Below are positions 52,422 through 61,050 of a stretch of DNA of 64,000 nt, piece by piece. Source of the DNA: Methanocalculus alkaliphilus (GTDB taxonomy: Archaea; Halobacteriota; Methanomicrobia; Methanomicrobiales; Methanocorpusculaceae); the NCBI RefSeq assembly GCF_024170505.1, contig NZ_JALJYG010000001.1:1-64000 (forward strand), given 5' to 3'. The translations under genes were made by a program, and so were the position numbers. Within the stretch, counting starts at the first letter, position 1, and every line of letters begins with the position of its first letter. The notes below the pieces were generated by a model that saw only the letters and a list, made by a program, of their open reading frames with translations, ran no database searches and was not told where the DNA came from.

Positions 52422-52492
52422 TCATCCACAGGATAGAGGATATCCTCCTGGGCTTCGAACCCAGGGACCCGGGTTCGATTCCCATGGAGTCT
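52422..52492 (+). pseudogene. decayed tRNA-Arg (TCG) copy
   Basis: The anticodon arm is intact (CTGGG CTTCGAA CCCAG), but the acceptor stem pairs at only four of seven positions (TCATCCA with TGGAGTC). The T stem is broken on one side (CCCAT instead of CCCGG), and the D stem has changed. The intact sister is at 55998-56069. No other gene lies between the Dcd-family gene and surface protein A. Confidence 0.8.
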
Positions 52493-52495
52493 ATC

Positions 52496-55400
52496 TCACT
52501 CAATTTTTATATACGCCTGTCCTGAGGCGGTACCGATCGGGACGGCTATCTCAGCCCTGTCATCCGGCGATCCGGGGGCCGAGGCATCAATCCTGATGAG
52601 ACAGAGACCGTTCTTTCCAGCCACACCAAGAGTAGTTTTGCGTGCGGATCCATCCTCTATCCCGGAAAGTTCCCATTGGTATGGCCCGTTGAATCCCAAA
52701 GTTGCATGAATCATCGGATCAACGACGGCATACCAGATCTGCTGGGTGACCTCGCCGGATCCGGAGTATTCAAGATCCCATGTGACAGGGAGGGTTGTAC
52801 TGATATGGCCTGGTGACGTGGGCCTGAGATTAATAATTTTTAGAGGATGGTTTTGCAGCCCTGCGACCTCCATTGACGGAATGACAGTGAGGTATGTTGT
52901 TGGAATACCAAGTCCTTCATCTGGAGCATTTTCAAATGTTACCATAGAATTGGAATTGAAGATATTGATATTCCCGCCTTTACGGGCCATGAGGCTGTAA
53001 CGAACCTCCCAGACCTGATTTAAATGGATAGTACCAACATCAAATACAAGACTGTATAGAGGAGCAGGTGATCCATGCCATTCCTGACTCTGATCCACGA
53101 AGTATTCGGGGATGATAACCTCATCATTACGCCAGCTCCTGACCATCGTTTTTGGAATATATGTAAATGCACCATCTGGCCCACCTCCGGCAATCATCTC
53201 ATTATTAATCAAAACGGATTCATGCGAGAGCCGGAGTGCCGTATTCACCCCCGCCTCGGTGGAAAGTTCGCCAGCGATATCGGCATAAATTGAGGCAAGA
53301 TCACCGCCAGTGGGGGCATAATAGTACTTACCACCGGTTGATTCTGCAAGGATCTGTAAGGTTGTTTGACCTGCTTCGGTTATGTCATCAGAAAAAGCAA
53401 TTGAGTAGATGGTAATGTTATGATCGGAAGCATATACGGAGAGATTCTGATGAGCATCGGATAGCCCGGGTATATGATAATGATAGGGGGTCAGGTCATA
53501 AAAGCGCGATGAGCTCGTCGGGTATGAGGACGATGGACCGCGTGCAAGGGGATCACCATACCAGTTGTAATCACCATCACCAAGAAGAACCACCGCCCTG
53601 ACCGCATCAGGCCTTCCATTTGTAACAAGTTCATGGATTGCCTGGTAGAGGCCTGCGCGCATTGGCGTACCGCCATTTGGAACCAGAGAGCGAATTGCTG
53701 TATCAACGGTCGCCCTCTCATCCGTCAATGGTACATCAAGGGTTGCATGATCATTGTAACTCCATGGGCTCCCAGGATAGTATTGTGCTGCATACTCTTC
53801 CCAGTCAGTCGTTGCGGCACCATCAACCCCAGCCCAGGCCGAGTAGTAATAATGGCCAGGATCAACAATTGCAAGACCTTTTGTTCCAAAAGATACGAGA
53901 CCTACTCTGTCGTCTCCGTCAGCCAGCGCCTGGTTAAACGCAACTGCCGCATCCATCGTCCAGACCATCCGATCAGGATAGTCAAAGAACATACTTCCCG
54001 ATCGATCAATACAGAGAACTGCATCAATAGGATCCGGACGGAGCGCCCACCCATCTCCGGTGATTTTGATCGTCACGTTCACTATTTCGTTGACAGAGAC
54101 CTTCTCAGGTTCAACCACTGAACTAATACTAAGGTATGGATAATTCTTCCAGGTGATGGCAACCGTATCCACCTGATCACGCCATATTGCATGTATGGTA
54201 GCTTTTCCGGTTGCAGCAGTAGTATATCCTTCAGCAGTTTGATCTGTTATGAAGGCACCGGGCGTAAAACGTGCAATGGCGATACCATTCTGATCGGTTA
54301 TACCGGTTATAGTTTCAAGGTGTGGCTGGACGGTCATAACGTATTCATCAGAATCAATGGAGAGGAGCTCAAAACTAACGATCTCACCGCTGACCGGATT
54401 TCCCTTATCATCGATGACTTTTGCCCGTATCTCGCTTTTTATTTCCGAATCAACATCATGACTGGCGATCATCTGGGGATTTGCGGTGAGAAGCATCGCT
54501 GTCGGCTCATTACTTACAAACTCAAGATCGAGTGTATGGATCAGATACGGTTTTTTTACCGGACTGCAGGTTATCCTAACGGTGCCGATTGTAACAGACG
54601 GACCATAATTGATATGGATTTCACCAAGAGAACTCGTTTTTATTGTATGCTCTTCAATTCCTGCATCAGTTGTAGCAATAAACCGGATCTCCTGGTTTCC
54701 TGCACGATTCCCATAGGCATCATAAAAAGCATATCTAATCTCGAAAGATGAGAGCCCATCTGCCGGAAGTGTCGAAGGGTTTCCATCAGGAATAGCGGTG
54801 CAGGCGATCACATCCGGGTACGCATGAGCCAGAGCCGTAATAGAGATCCACGTGCCGGCAATTCCCTGAGGCGAGGGATCGATGGATATGATATGTTCAC
54901 CAGGATACGTGTCGAGGGTGAACTTCGTGCTGACGGATCCATCCGAGGCGACGGGGACGGTGATGGTCCGGCTCCCTGTTGCAGGAAAAGCTGATCCTCC
55001 ACCCGCAGAATTTGCGGTCAGGGTGACGGATTCATGGAGATCATTGACAGGGTTGCCGTATTGATCGTTGAGTGTGAGCGATATCATAACAGTTGAGCCA
55101 ACCATTGCCTCATGGGGATATCTGAGATTCGTGATGGTCTTTGGAACGCCGTGATCAATATTCTGAATGAACACCTCTTCCATGGGATCAGATCCGGCAG
55201 AGACCCTGATCCTGGCACCACCACTGCGTGTTGAAGGGGTGAACCGTACAGTTGCTTTCCCCTGGTCATTCGTCGATATAGAGGCGGCACTGAGCGTTCC
55301 CATTGCGGGATCATCAAGGGAGAAGGTGACTGGAATGTTCGGGAGGGGCGAGGACCCGGTGCTGACGGTTGCTGTGAGGGTTGCATACGCTGTCGACCCT

Positions 55401-55513
55401 GCAATGAGCCACTCTGTATCTGATTGAATGAGGACGGTATCCGGAGTGACCGATGCCAGAGCAGGTGCTGCTATGATAAGCAGGAGGATGAGCACAATGA
55501 GGCGTATACCCAT
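52496..55513 (-). CDS. secreted surface protein A with Ig-like and von Willebrand A domains
   Basis: A 1005-residue protein with a signal peptide (MGIRLIVLILLLIIAAPALA). Several bacterial-Ig-like (Big_1-type) domains follow at about residues 25-460 (TATVSTGSSPLPNIPVTFSL, SLTLNDQYGNPVNDL). A vWA domain begins near residue 490 with the metal-site motif DRSGS, the Thr of NGGTPMRAG, and the Asp of LLGDGDYNW. No membrane anchor or sorting signal is visible at the C-terminus. TATA-like ATTTATAAAA lies about 40 nt before the ATG. Paralogue of 56072-58888. The stop is 3 nt from the tRNA pseudogene. Confidence 0.85.
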   Translation of the reverse strand: MGIRLIVLILLLIIAAPALASVTPDTVLIQSDTEWLIAGSTAYATLTATVSTGSSPLPNIPVTFSLDDPAMGTLSAASISTNDQGKATVRFTPSTRSGGARIRVSAGSDPMEEVFIQNIDHGVPKTITNLRYPHEAMVGSTVMISLTLNDQYGNPVNDLHESVTLTANSAGGGSAFPATGSRTITVPVASDGSVSTKFTLDTYPGEHIISIDPSPQGIAGTWISITALAHAYPDVIACTAIPDGNPSTLPADGLSSFEIRYAFYDAYGNRAGNQEIRFIATTDAGIEEHTIKTSSLGEIHINYGPSVTIGTVRITCSPVKKPYLIHTLDLEFVSNEPTAMLLTANPQMIASHDVDSEIKSEIRAKVIDDKGNPVSGEIVSFELLSIDSDEYVMTVQPHLETITGITDQNGIAIARFTPGAFITDQTAEGYTTAATGKATIHAIWRDQVDTVAITWKNYPYLSISSVVEPEKVSVNEIVNVTIKITGDGWALRPDPIDAVLCIDRSGSMFFDYPDRMVWTMDAAVAFNQALADGDDRVGLVSFGTKGLAIVDPGHYYYSAWAGVDGAATTDWEEYAAQYYPGSPWSYNDHATLDVPLTDERATVDTAIRSLVPNGGTPMRAGLYQAIHELVTNGRPDAVRAVVLLGDGDYNWYGDPLARGPSSSYPTSSSRFYDLTPYHYHIPGLSDAHQNLSVYASDHNITIYSIAFSDDITEAGQTTLQILAESTGGKYYYAPTGGDLASIYADIAGELSTEAGVNTALRLSHESVLINNEMIAGGGPDGAFTYIPKTMVRSWRNDEVIIPEYFVDQSQEWHGSPAPLYSLVFDVGTIHLNQVWEVRYSLMARKGGNINIFNSNSMVTFENAPDEGLGIPTTYLTVIPSMEVAGLQNHPLKIINLRPTSPGHISTTLPVTWDLEYSGSGEVTQQIWYAVVDPMIHATLGFNGPYQWELSGIEDGSARKTTLGVAGKNGLCLIRIDASAPGSPDDRAEIAVPIGTASGQAYIKIE

Positions 55514-55630
55514 ACAATAGACTACTCGCTTCCATTATTTATTCATTGTGTTTTATAAATAAAATTAATAAATAAGTCAGATTATAATATTAACACCTAT
55601 AAACCATTCTTTCGTCAATCTGAGGATTTA

Positions 55631-55905
55631 ATTCTCGATCTGACCGTATCCTTTTTGACAGTGATTCCCACGGGCGAGGACGACGAAGACGATGAGTGAT
55701 CCACCCACTATGAGAAGAGGAAGGGTGACCGGGTCAGTGGGAGTACGAACCAACGATTGTTATCGTCGCTTCAGTCACGTCGTACATGCCCTTTGCCACG
55801 TTCAGAAGGTACACGTTCCCCATTATGAGGGAAGAAATACACGAGCAATCTGTATCGGCCATTTCACCCATTGCCACCATTGACGGCGATACTGTATCAC
55901 AGGCT
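55631..55905 (-). pseudogene. remnant of a PEGA-type surface protein, C-terminal end (copy 1)
   Basis: The + strand here aligns over ~270 bp with the 3' end of the PEGA-type gene at 59668-59960, for example GGTGACCGGGTCAG and GAGGACGACGA-GA-GATGAGTG, with small deletions and several stops. It is a decayed copy of the membrane anchor and last repeat. The 484-bp gap between surface protein A and the intact tRNA holds nothing else. Confidence 0.65.
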
Positions 55906-55997
55906 TTCGATACATCAGAAGGGAGGAGGTTTGAAATCCCGGATGATCCAGGATCAGCATCTAAATAGTTTCATAGCATATGGTATAATCGCATTCT

Positions 55998-56069
55998 GGA
56001 TCCATGGGGTAGAGGATATCCTCTTGGGCTTCGAACCCAAGGACCCGGGTTCGATTCCCGGTGGGTCCG
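55998..56069 (+). tRNA. tRNA-Arg, anticodon TCG
   Basis: A complete cloverleaf: acceptor GGATCCA/TGGGTCC (7 bp, one G-T), D arm from 56007, anticodon stem TTGGG/CCCAA with loop CTTCGAA (anticodon TCG at 56031-56033), and T arm CCGGG-TTCGATT-CCCGG. Discriminator G at 56069; CCA is not encoded. A TATA-like CTAAATAGT lies about 30 nt upstream. The gene ends 3 nt from the stop codon of the convergent surface protein B. Confidence 0.92.
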
Positions 56070-56071
56070 TT

Positions 56072-58888
56072 TCACTCGATTTTAATATAGTCCTGCCAGG
56101 AGGCAGCGCCGATCGGGACGGCGATCTCAGCTCTGTCATTCGGCGATCCGGGCGCGGATGCATCAATCCTGATGAGACAGATGCCATTTAGCCCCGCAAC
56201 AAACAAAAAGTTTTTTCGATCAGATCCATCGAGTTCCTTTTCTGGCTGCCACCGATCTTCGGGTATCGTGAAGCCACGGGTGAAGGCATCGTACATCATC
56301 GGATCGACGACGGCATATCTGATCTTCTGTGTGACCTCCTCTGATCCCTCATATTCAAGATCCCATGCAACCTCGAGTTTGTCGCTGATATGACCTACAG
56401 TCTCGGACCTGAGGTTATCAATAGTGATAAGATAGTCCTTCAGCTGAATCTCTCCGATACTGGGAAGTGCGTTGATATACGTTGTCTGGAGCAGCTGACC
56501 ATCCTCGGGGGCATCTTCAAAGGTGACCACCGAGCTGGGATCGAAGATGTCGATTGTCCCCTCTTCCAGGACACGGAGCTGGTAGCGCGCCTCCCATGTC
56601 TGGCCAAGATGAATGGTGCCGATATCAAAGAAGAGGTTCTGTGCAGGAGATGGCACCCCGTTCCAGTCATTGGTCTGATCGATCTCGGTCATTGTAACGG
56701 TTCCGTTATGATACCGGTTTGTAATCACCGTTTTAGGGATATATTCGAAGACATCGCCGCCAGGGTGTTCGGCCTGGTTGACTTTGACATTCTCATGGGA
56801 GAGGTGCATGGTGGTATTGACCCCTGCTTCATGGGAGAGTTCTTCTGCAATCTGTAGATAGGCTTCCATCAGATCCTGATAATTCCGGGCATTAAACGCT
56901 CTGCCACCTGTTGCTTCGGAGAAGTCGGCGGATGCCTGGTATGTATTGGATGTCTCCTGTGCAGCCAGCATGACCGTATAGATCCGGACATCCTGCTCAA
57001 GTGCATAGGTGAGGAGATTGTCAAACTTATATTCATCTCCAAGATGGTTGCCTGTGGGGTTCCAGCTGTTCATATCCCCAAGAAGGATGACGGCCTTTAC
57101 CACACCCGGCCTGCTGTTATACTCAAGGTGCTGGATCGCCTGGTAACAGCCTGCCCGCATCAGCCTTCCGCTTCCTCCTGAAGAAACACCGTCAATTGCC
57201 TGATGTATCAGGAATGTATCCGAAGTAAGCGCCTCTTCGAGGGTGATGGTGTTGGCGGATGAAAAGATCCCCAGACGATTTCCGGCAATACCAAGGATCA
57301 GATCAGTGAACTCTTTTGTGACCGACTGTGCCGCGCTGATTCGATCGGGCTCTATATCACCCGCACTCATACTGCCGGAGGTATCTATCACCTGGATGAC
57401 ATCCACCCTGCTCCCTGACTGGAGGAACCATCCATCCCCGGAGATCTGTATTGTAACATTGATGGTCTCATTCACCCTGACCGTCTCTGGTTCAATCAAT
57501 GTGCTGATGCTCAGGAAGGGGTAGTTCTTCCAGGTGATGGTGATCTCCTCTTCCTGATCCTTCCATTGTGCATGGATAGTCGCAGTCCCTATTGCCCTGT
57601 GGTTGAAGGATTCATCAGTCCAGTCCTGCGTAAAGTCACCAGGATAGAGATGAGCGATGGCAAATCCATATTCATTGGTCACCGCATTGATGATCGAGAG
57701 TTCCGGATCCTGGCTGAACCCTTCTGTCGCACCAGGAAGGATTGTAAAGGTAACCTCTTCACCTGCAACAGGATGTCCACGTTTGTCGATGACTTTTACC
57801 CGGATATCAGCCCGGGAATCGGGGTTCGCATCACGGCTTGCAATCATCTGGGGGTTTGCGGTCAGAAGCATCTCAACCGGCTCACTGTTATGAAAGGCCA
57901 GAGTGATGGTATTATTAAACGATGGGTTTTCCACAGGAGAGCAGGTGATCTCAAATGTGCCTATCGTCGAGAGGGGGCCATAGGTCAGAAGAATCTCGCC
58001 AAGCGAACTTGTGGTTTTGGATGGCTCTTCCAATACCCCTGTCGGGCCGGTCACATGGAAGTTGATCTTCTGCGCACCAGCAGGGTTGCCATATTGATCA
58101 GAGAAATAGTACCGGATGGTAAATGTTGTCTCTCCATCTGCAGGTGCTGTCCCGGTGACCGGAGAGACGATATAACTCACATCATGCGGTATTCCATTCG
58201 TGATGGCAAATATGCTGAAAATTTTGTTCTCGCTGATTCCGGGAGTATCGATAGATATGATATGTTCACCCGGGTACGTATCGAGAGATAATTCTGTACT
58301 GACGGATCCTTCCGGGCCGACGGGGAGGGTAATGGTTCTGTTCCCTGTTGCAGGAAATGCCGAGCCCTCTCCCGCAGAGCTTGTCGTCAGGGTGACAAAT
58401 TCACTGGTGCGGCGATCATCAACAGGGTTGCCATATTCATCGCGGAGGGTGAGGGAGAGCAGAACAGTTGATCCTACCGTCGCTTTACTGGGATAGGTGA
58501 GATTGGCGATGGCCTTGGGAGCACCATGATCAATCTTCTGAATGAAGACCTCTTCTACGGGATCATACCCGGCAGAGATCCGGATGACTGCATCGCCGCT
58601 GATAGTTGCCGGGGTGAACCGGACGGTTGCCTTCCCCTCACCATTGGTCGAGGTTGAGGCGGCACTGAGTGTTCCCATAGCGGGATCATCAAGGGAGAAG
58701 GTGACCGGGATGGCAGGAAGGGGTGCTGAGTTATTGCTGACGGTTGCAGTGATGGTTGCATACGCTGTCGACCCTGCAATGAGCCACTCTGTATCTGATT
58801 GAACCGTGACGGCATCCGGGGTGGCCGACGCCAGAGCAGGCGCTGCTATGATCAGCAATAGAGTGAGCACAACGAGGCGTATACCCAT
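56072..58888 (-). CDS. secreted surface protein B with Ig-like and von Willebrand A domains
   Basis: A 938-residue paralogue of surface protein A. Its signal peptide MGIRLVVLTLLLIIAAPALA is nearly identical, and the Ig-like domains (PAIPVTFSLDDPAMGTLSAA) and the vWA domain near residue 495 (VIQVIDTSGSMSAGD) follow in the same order. The vWA metal-site threonine found in A is replaced (SGGSGRLMRAG). The C-terminal ~150 residues, ending AEIAVPIGAASWQDYIKIE, match A closely. TATA-like ATTATAAATA about 25 nt before the ATG suggests a leaderless or very short leader. Confidence 0.85.
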   Translation of the reverse strand: MGIRLVVLTLLLIIAAPALASATPDAVTVQSDTEWLIAGSTAYATITATVSNNSAPLPAIPVTFSLDDPAMGTLSAASTSTNGEGKATVRFTPATISGDAVIRISAGYDPVEEVFIQKIDHGAPKAIANLTYPSKATVGSTVLLSLTLRDEYGNPVDDRRTSEFVTLTTSSAGEGSAFPATGNRTITLPVGPEGSVSTELSLDTYPGEHIISIDTPGISENKIFSIFAITNGIPHDVSYIVSPVTGTAPADGETTFTIRYYFSDQYGNPAGAQKINFHVTGPTGVLEEPSKTTSSLGEILLTYGPLSTIGTFEITCSPVENPSFNNTITLAFHNSEPVEMLLTANPQMIASRDANPDSRADIRVKVIDKRGHPVAGEEVTFTILPGATEGFSQDPELSIINAVTNEYGFAIAHLYPGDFTQDWTDESFNHRAIGTATIHAQWKDQEEEITITWKNYPFLSISTLIEPETVRVNETINVTIQISGDGWFLQSGSRVDVIQVIDTSGSMSAGDIEPDRISAAQSVTKEFTDLILGIAGNRLGIFSSANTITLEEALTSDTFLIHQAIDGVSSGGSGRLMRAGCYQAIQHLEYNSRPGVVKAVILLGDMNSWNPTGNHLGDEYKFDNLLTYALEQDVRIYTVMLAAQETSNTYQASADFSEATGGRAFNARNYQDLMEAYLQIAEELSHEAGVNTTMHLSHENVKVNQAEHPGGDVFEYIPKTVITNRYHNGTVTMTEIDQTNDWNGVPSPAQNLFFDIGTIHLGQTWEARYQLRVLEEGTIDIFDPSSVVTFEDAPEDGQLLQTTYINALPSIGEIQLKDYLITIDNLRSETVGHISDKLEVAWDLEYEGSEEVTQKIRYAVVDPMMYDAFTRGFTIPEDRWQPEKELDGSDRKNFLFVAGLNGICLIRIDASAPGSPNDRAEIAVPIGAASWQDYIKIE

Positions 58889-58984
58889 ACGATATACTAC
58901 ATACTTAAAGTATTTATAATTTACGTTTTCAGTATAAGGAATTTAAAGACTTAGATTGGCTTTTAAATCTCAATTTTTTTATTT

Positions 58985-59230
58985 TTACCGGTAAAGCCCA
59001 ATAAATTCTCGATTTGACATCTTCTACTTTATAAGGATCACCCTGGCAAATAAGGCGATCACGATGAGTACTGTAAAAATACTGAGATAGGGAAGATTGA
59101 GATCTGCCTGAATAGTCGGGGTGACCAGGTCAGTCAGAGAGCGAACGTAGGATGGCGACAGGTGCTTTGGTCATCCCCCGTTCATCACCATTGGCAGCGA
59201 TTACTGCACCACTCATGATGGCAAAAAAAT
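58985..59230 (-). pseudogene. remnant of a PEGA-type surface protein, C-terminal end (copy 2)
   Basis: Aligned with the PEGA gene end at 59668-59960: AAGGATCACCC-GGCAA, CGATGAGTACT, GGGGTGACCAGGTCAG, then GGCAGCGATTAC-GC near the end. Frame is lost by indels and substitutions. Part of the 743-bp gene-free stretch 58889-59631. Confidence 0.6.
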
Positions 59231-59329
59231 CCAACATAAATGGGACCAGTTTCAGAGTCTGCATGAGATCAATGATGAAGGGATTAAAGCCAAAAAAGAC
59301 GTTTTCATTCATTTTTAGCCCATATACTC

Positions 59330-59550
59330 CTTTCCAATTTTAAGGAGGTCAGTACGAACAGCGGGATGGTTCAAGGATGCCCAGCCTTATTCGTCAGCAA
59401 CCCTGATGAGATGTCCATCAAATTAACCAACCCCGCAATAAATTACTCCGGACCTGATTGAAGGAGAGCGGCAGTCAGGGGTAGTCGGTGCAGGAATAGA
59501 TGCTGCTCTGATCAGAAGGATGGTGAGCATAATGAGGAACATCCTCACAC
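59330..59550 (-). pseudogene. internally deleted remnant of a third Ig/vWA surface protein
   Basis: The part at 59440-59550 aligns with the N-terminal coding end of surface proteins A and B, for example ACCCCGCAATAAATTACTC against ACCCTGCAATGAGCCACTC, and GGATGGTGAGCATAATGAGG against the signal peptide region. The part at 59330-59410 resembles their 3' end (CCTGATGAGA and the flanking pattern). The ~2.7 kb between is gone. This gives a third unit of the array. Confidence 0.55.
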
Positions 59551-59631
59551 AGCATACCAATCACCAACAATATATAGTAGTTCTTTTTTTTAAAAAGAGA
59601 TTTATTAATTCTGATTATCTTTTCAATAGCG

Positions 59632-61023
59632 CTACCATCCACCCTTCCGCCGACCTGTGGCTTTTCCTCTCGATCTGGCGTTCCGCTTTCTCACAAGGAT
59701 CACCCCGGCAAGGACGACGACCAGGATGAGTGCTCCACCCCCGATGAGAAGAGGGAGGTTGAGAGCGGGTTCGAGGGTGATGGTGACCGGGTCAGCCGGG
59801 GTTCCGACCGGGACGGTAATTCTTGTCTCAGTCTCGTGGTATCCTTCTTTTGTCGCTGTGAGGTTGTACTCCCTCCCGGGGTTCAGGGAGAGGGTCAGCG
59901 ATCCATCTGCACCTGTCATGCCACCCCTGCCACCATCAACAGCGATCACCGCGTCGCTGATGACGGTGTTTGCGGGGTCCTGAACCATCAGGCGGACCTG
60001 CACCGGGGCATGGCTGAGGGTGATGACAAAATCGATGGACTCTTCTGCGACGGTGATCTCCTCGCTGTAATCTGAAAACCCGCTCTTTCGGATCTCAAGA
60101 AGATACGTACCCGACGGGAGACGGTTTAATGATGCCCGGCCGTAGATGTCGGTCTTCCTGATGAGGACGCCATCAAGGAATATATCCGCACCCTCGACTG
60201 CCCGGCGATCCGGATCGAAGATCGATACAAACGGTGTGTGATAGGCAGGCTGTAAAGGTATCGTAAGGACCTGCTGGCCACCGGAGATATACTGGCGTGT
60301 CGTGTAGGTCTGGTAGTCGGGCTTCCTCACGGCTATGTCGTACTGGTTACCCTGCCTGAGGTAATAGAGAAATGTACCATCAGGGTTTGTCACGCCGCGA
60401 GGGATGGTGTCGACGCTGATCTCCGCACCCCCAATCGGCTGGCCGGTCTCTGCATCGGTAATCCGAAAGGCGAACTGATCGGATCGGACCATCATCTCCG
60501 CAATCGGTTCGGTCTGTTCTGTGAACTGAACGCTTCTCTGGACATCCCGATAGTTCAGGGCAGTGATATACACCTGGTAGGTCTCACCGGGATGGAGAGT
60601 AAAGATGACCCGCCCGTCCGATCTGGTCTCACCGGTCTTCTCCTGTCCGGGCCCGACGACCCGGACGATTGCGTTTTGGAGCGGGGCGACGTTTTCATCA
60701 TAGACGTCGATGGTGAGGGTCGCAGTTGAACGCGCCAGAGGGACCGTTACTGTCGTCTGCGATGCGGAAACGGTGACGGTCCTCGTCTCATACCCGCTCT
60801 TACTCACCCGGAGGTTGAAACCCGAGGATGAAGAATGGGTATATGCAAAGGTGCCTGCCGAACCGGTTGTTCCGATATACGATCCCCCGGCATAGAGATC
60901 CGCACCGGAGAGCCTGCTCCCCTGTGTATCTTCAACGGTGATCTGCAGGGTGACAACACCCTGTGCCGTCGCTGCCATTGCCATAAGCAGGAGGAGAGCC
61001 AGGATGACCCGAAGAGAACTCAT
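59632..61023 (-). CDS. membrane-anchored PEGA/carboxypeptidase-regulatory-repeat surface protein
   Basis: A 463-residue protein (469 if started at 61041). A signal peptide (MSSLRVILALLLLMAMAATA) is followed by about five beta-sandwich repeats of the PEGA/CarboxypepD_reg type (LRVSKSGYETRTVTVSASQT; GTYLLEIRKSGFSDYSEEIT; REYNLTATKEGYHETETRI). Then a membrane helix (LPLLIGGGALILVVVLAGVI) and a basic tail rich in Arg, Lys and Gly. The repeats lie outside the cell. Its 3' end is the template for two decayed copies further along the array. Confidence 0.85.
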   Translation of the reverse strand: MSSLRVILALLLLMAMAATAQGVVTLQITVEDTQGSRLSGADLYAGGSYIGTTGSAGTFAYTHSSSSGFNLRVSKSGYETRTVTVSASQTTVTVPLARSTATLTIDVYDENVAPLQNAIVRVVGPGQEKTGETRSDGRVIFTLHPGETYQVYITALNYRDVQRSVQFTEQTEPIAEMMVRSDQFAFRITDAETGQPIGGAEISVDTIPRGVTNPDGTFLYYLRQGNQYDIAVRKPDYQTYTTRQYISGGQQVLTIPLQPAYHTPFVSIFDPDRRAVEGADIFLDGVLIRKTDIYGRASLNRLPSGTYLLEIRKSGFSDYSEEITVAEESIDFVITLSHAPVQVRLMVQDPANTVISDAVIAVDGGRGGMTGADGSLTLSLNPGREYNLTATKEGYHETETRITVPVGTPADPVTITLEPALNLPLLIGGGALILVVVLAGVILVRKRNARSRGKATGRRKGGW

Positions 61024-61050
61024 ATACAGGTAATGAACCATTCAATGCTA

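Larger units (their letters stand above)
52333..55905. repeat. tandem array unit A (tRNA-Arg pseudogene, surface protein A, PEGA tail remnant)
   Basis: The spacer 52333-52421, the tRNA-like segment, the surface protein gene and the PEGA-tail remnant align in order with 55908-59230. For instance GGATGATCC-GG-ATC-GCATC followed by AAATAGTTTCATAGCATAT is shared at 52365 and 55940. This shows a unit of about 3.3-3.6 kb that was duplicated. Confidence 0.8.
55908..59230. repeat. tandem array unit B (tRNA-Arg, surface protein B, PEGA tail remnant)
   Basis: The second unit of the array, colinear with 52333-55905: spacer, tRNA-Arg, surface protein gene and PEGA-tail remnant. In this unit the tRNA is intact. 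Confidence 0.8.
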
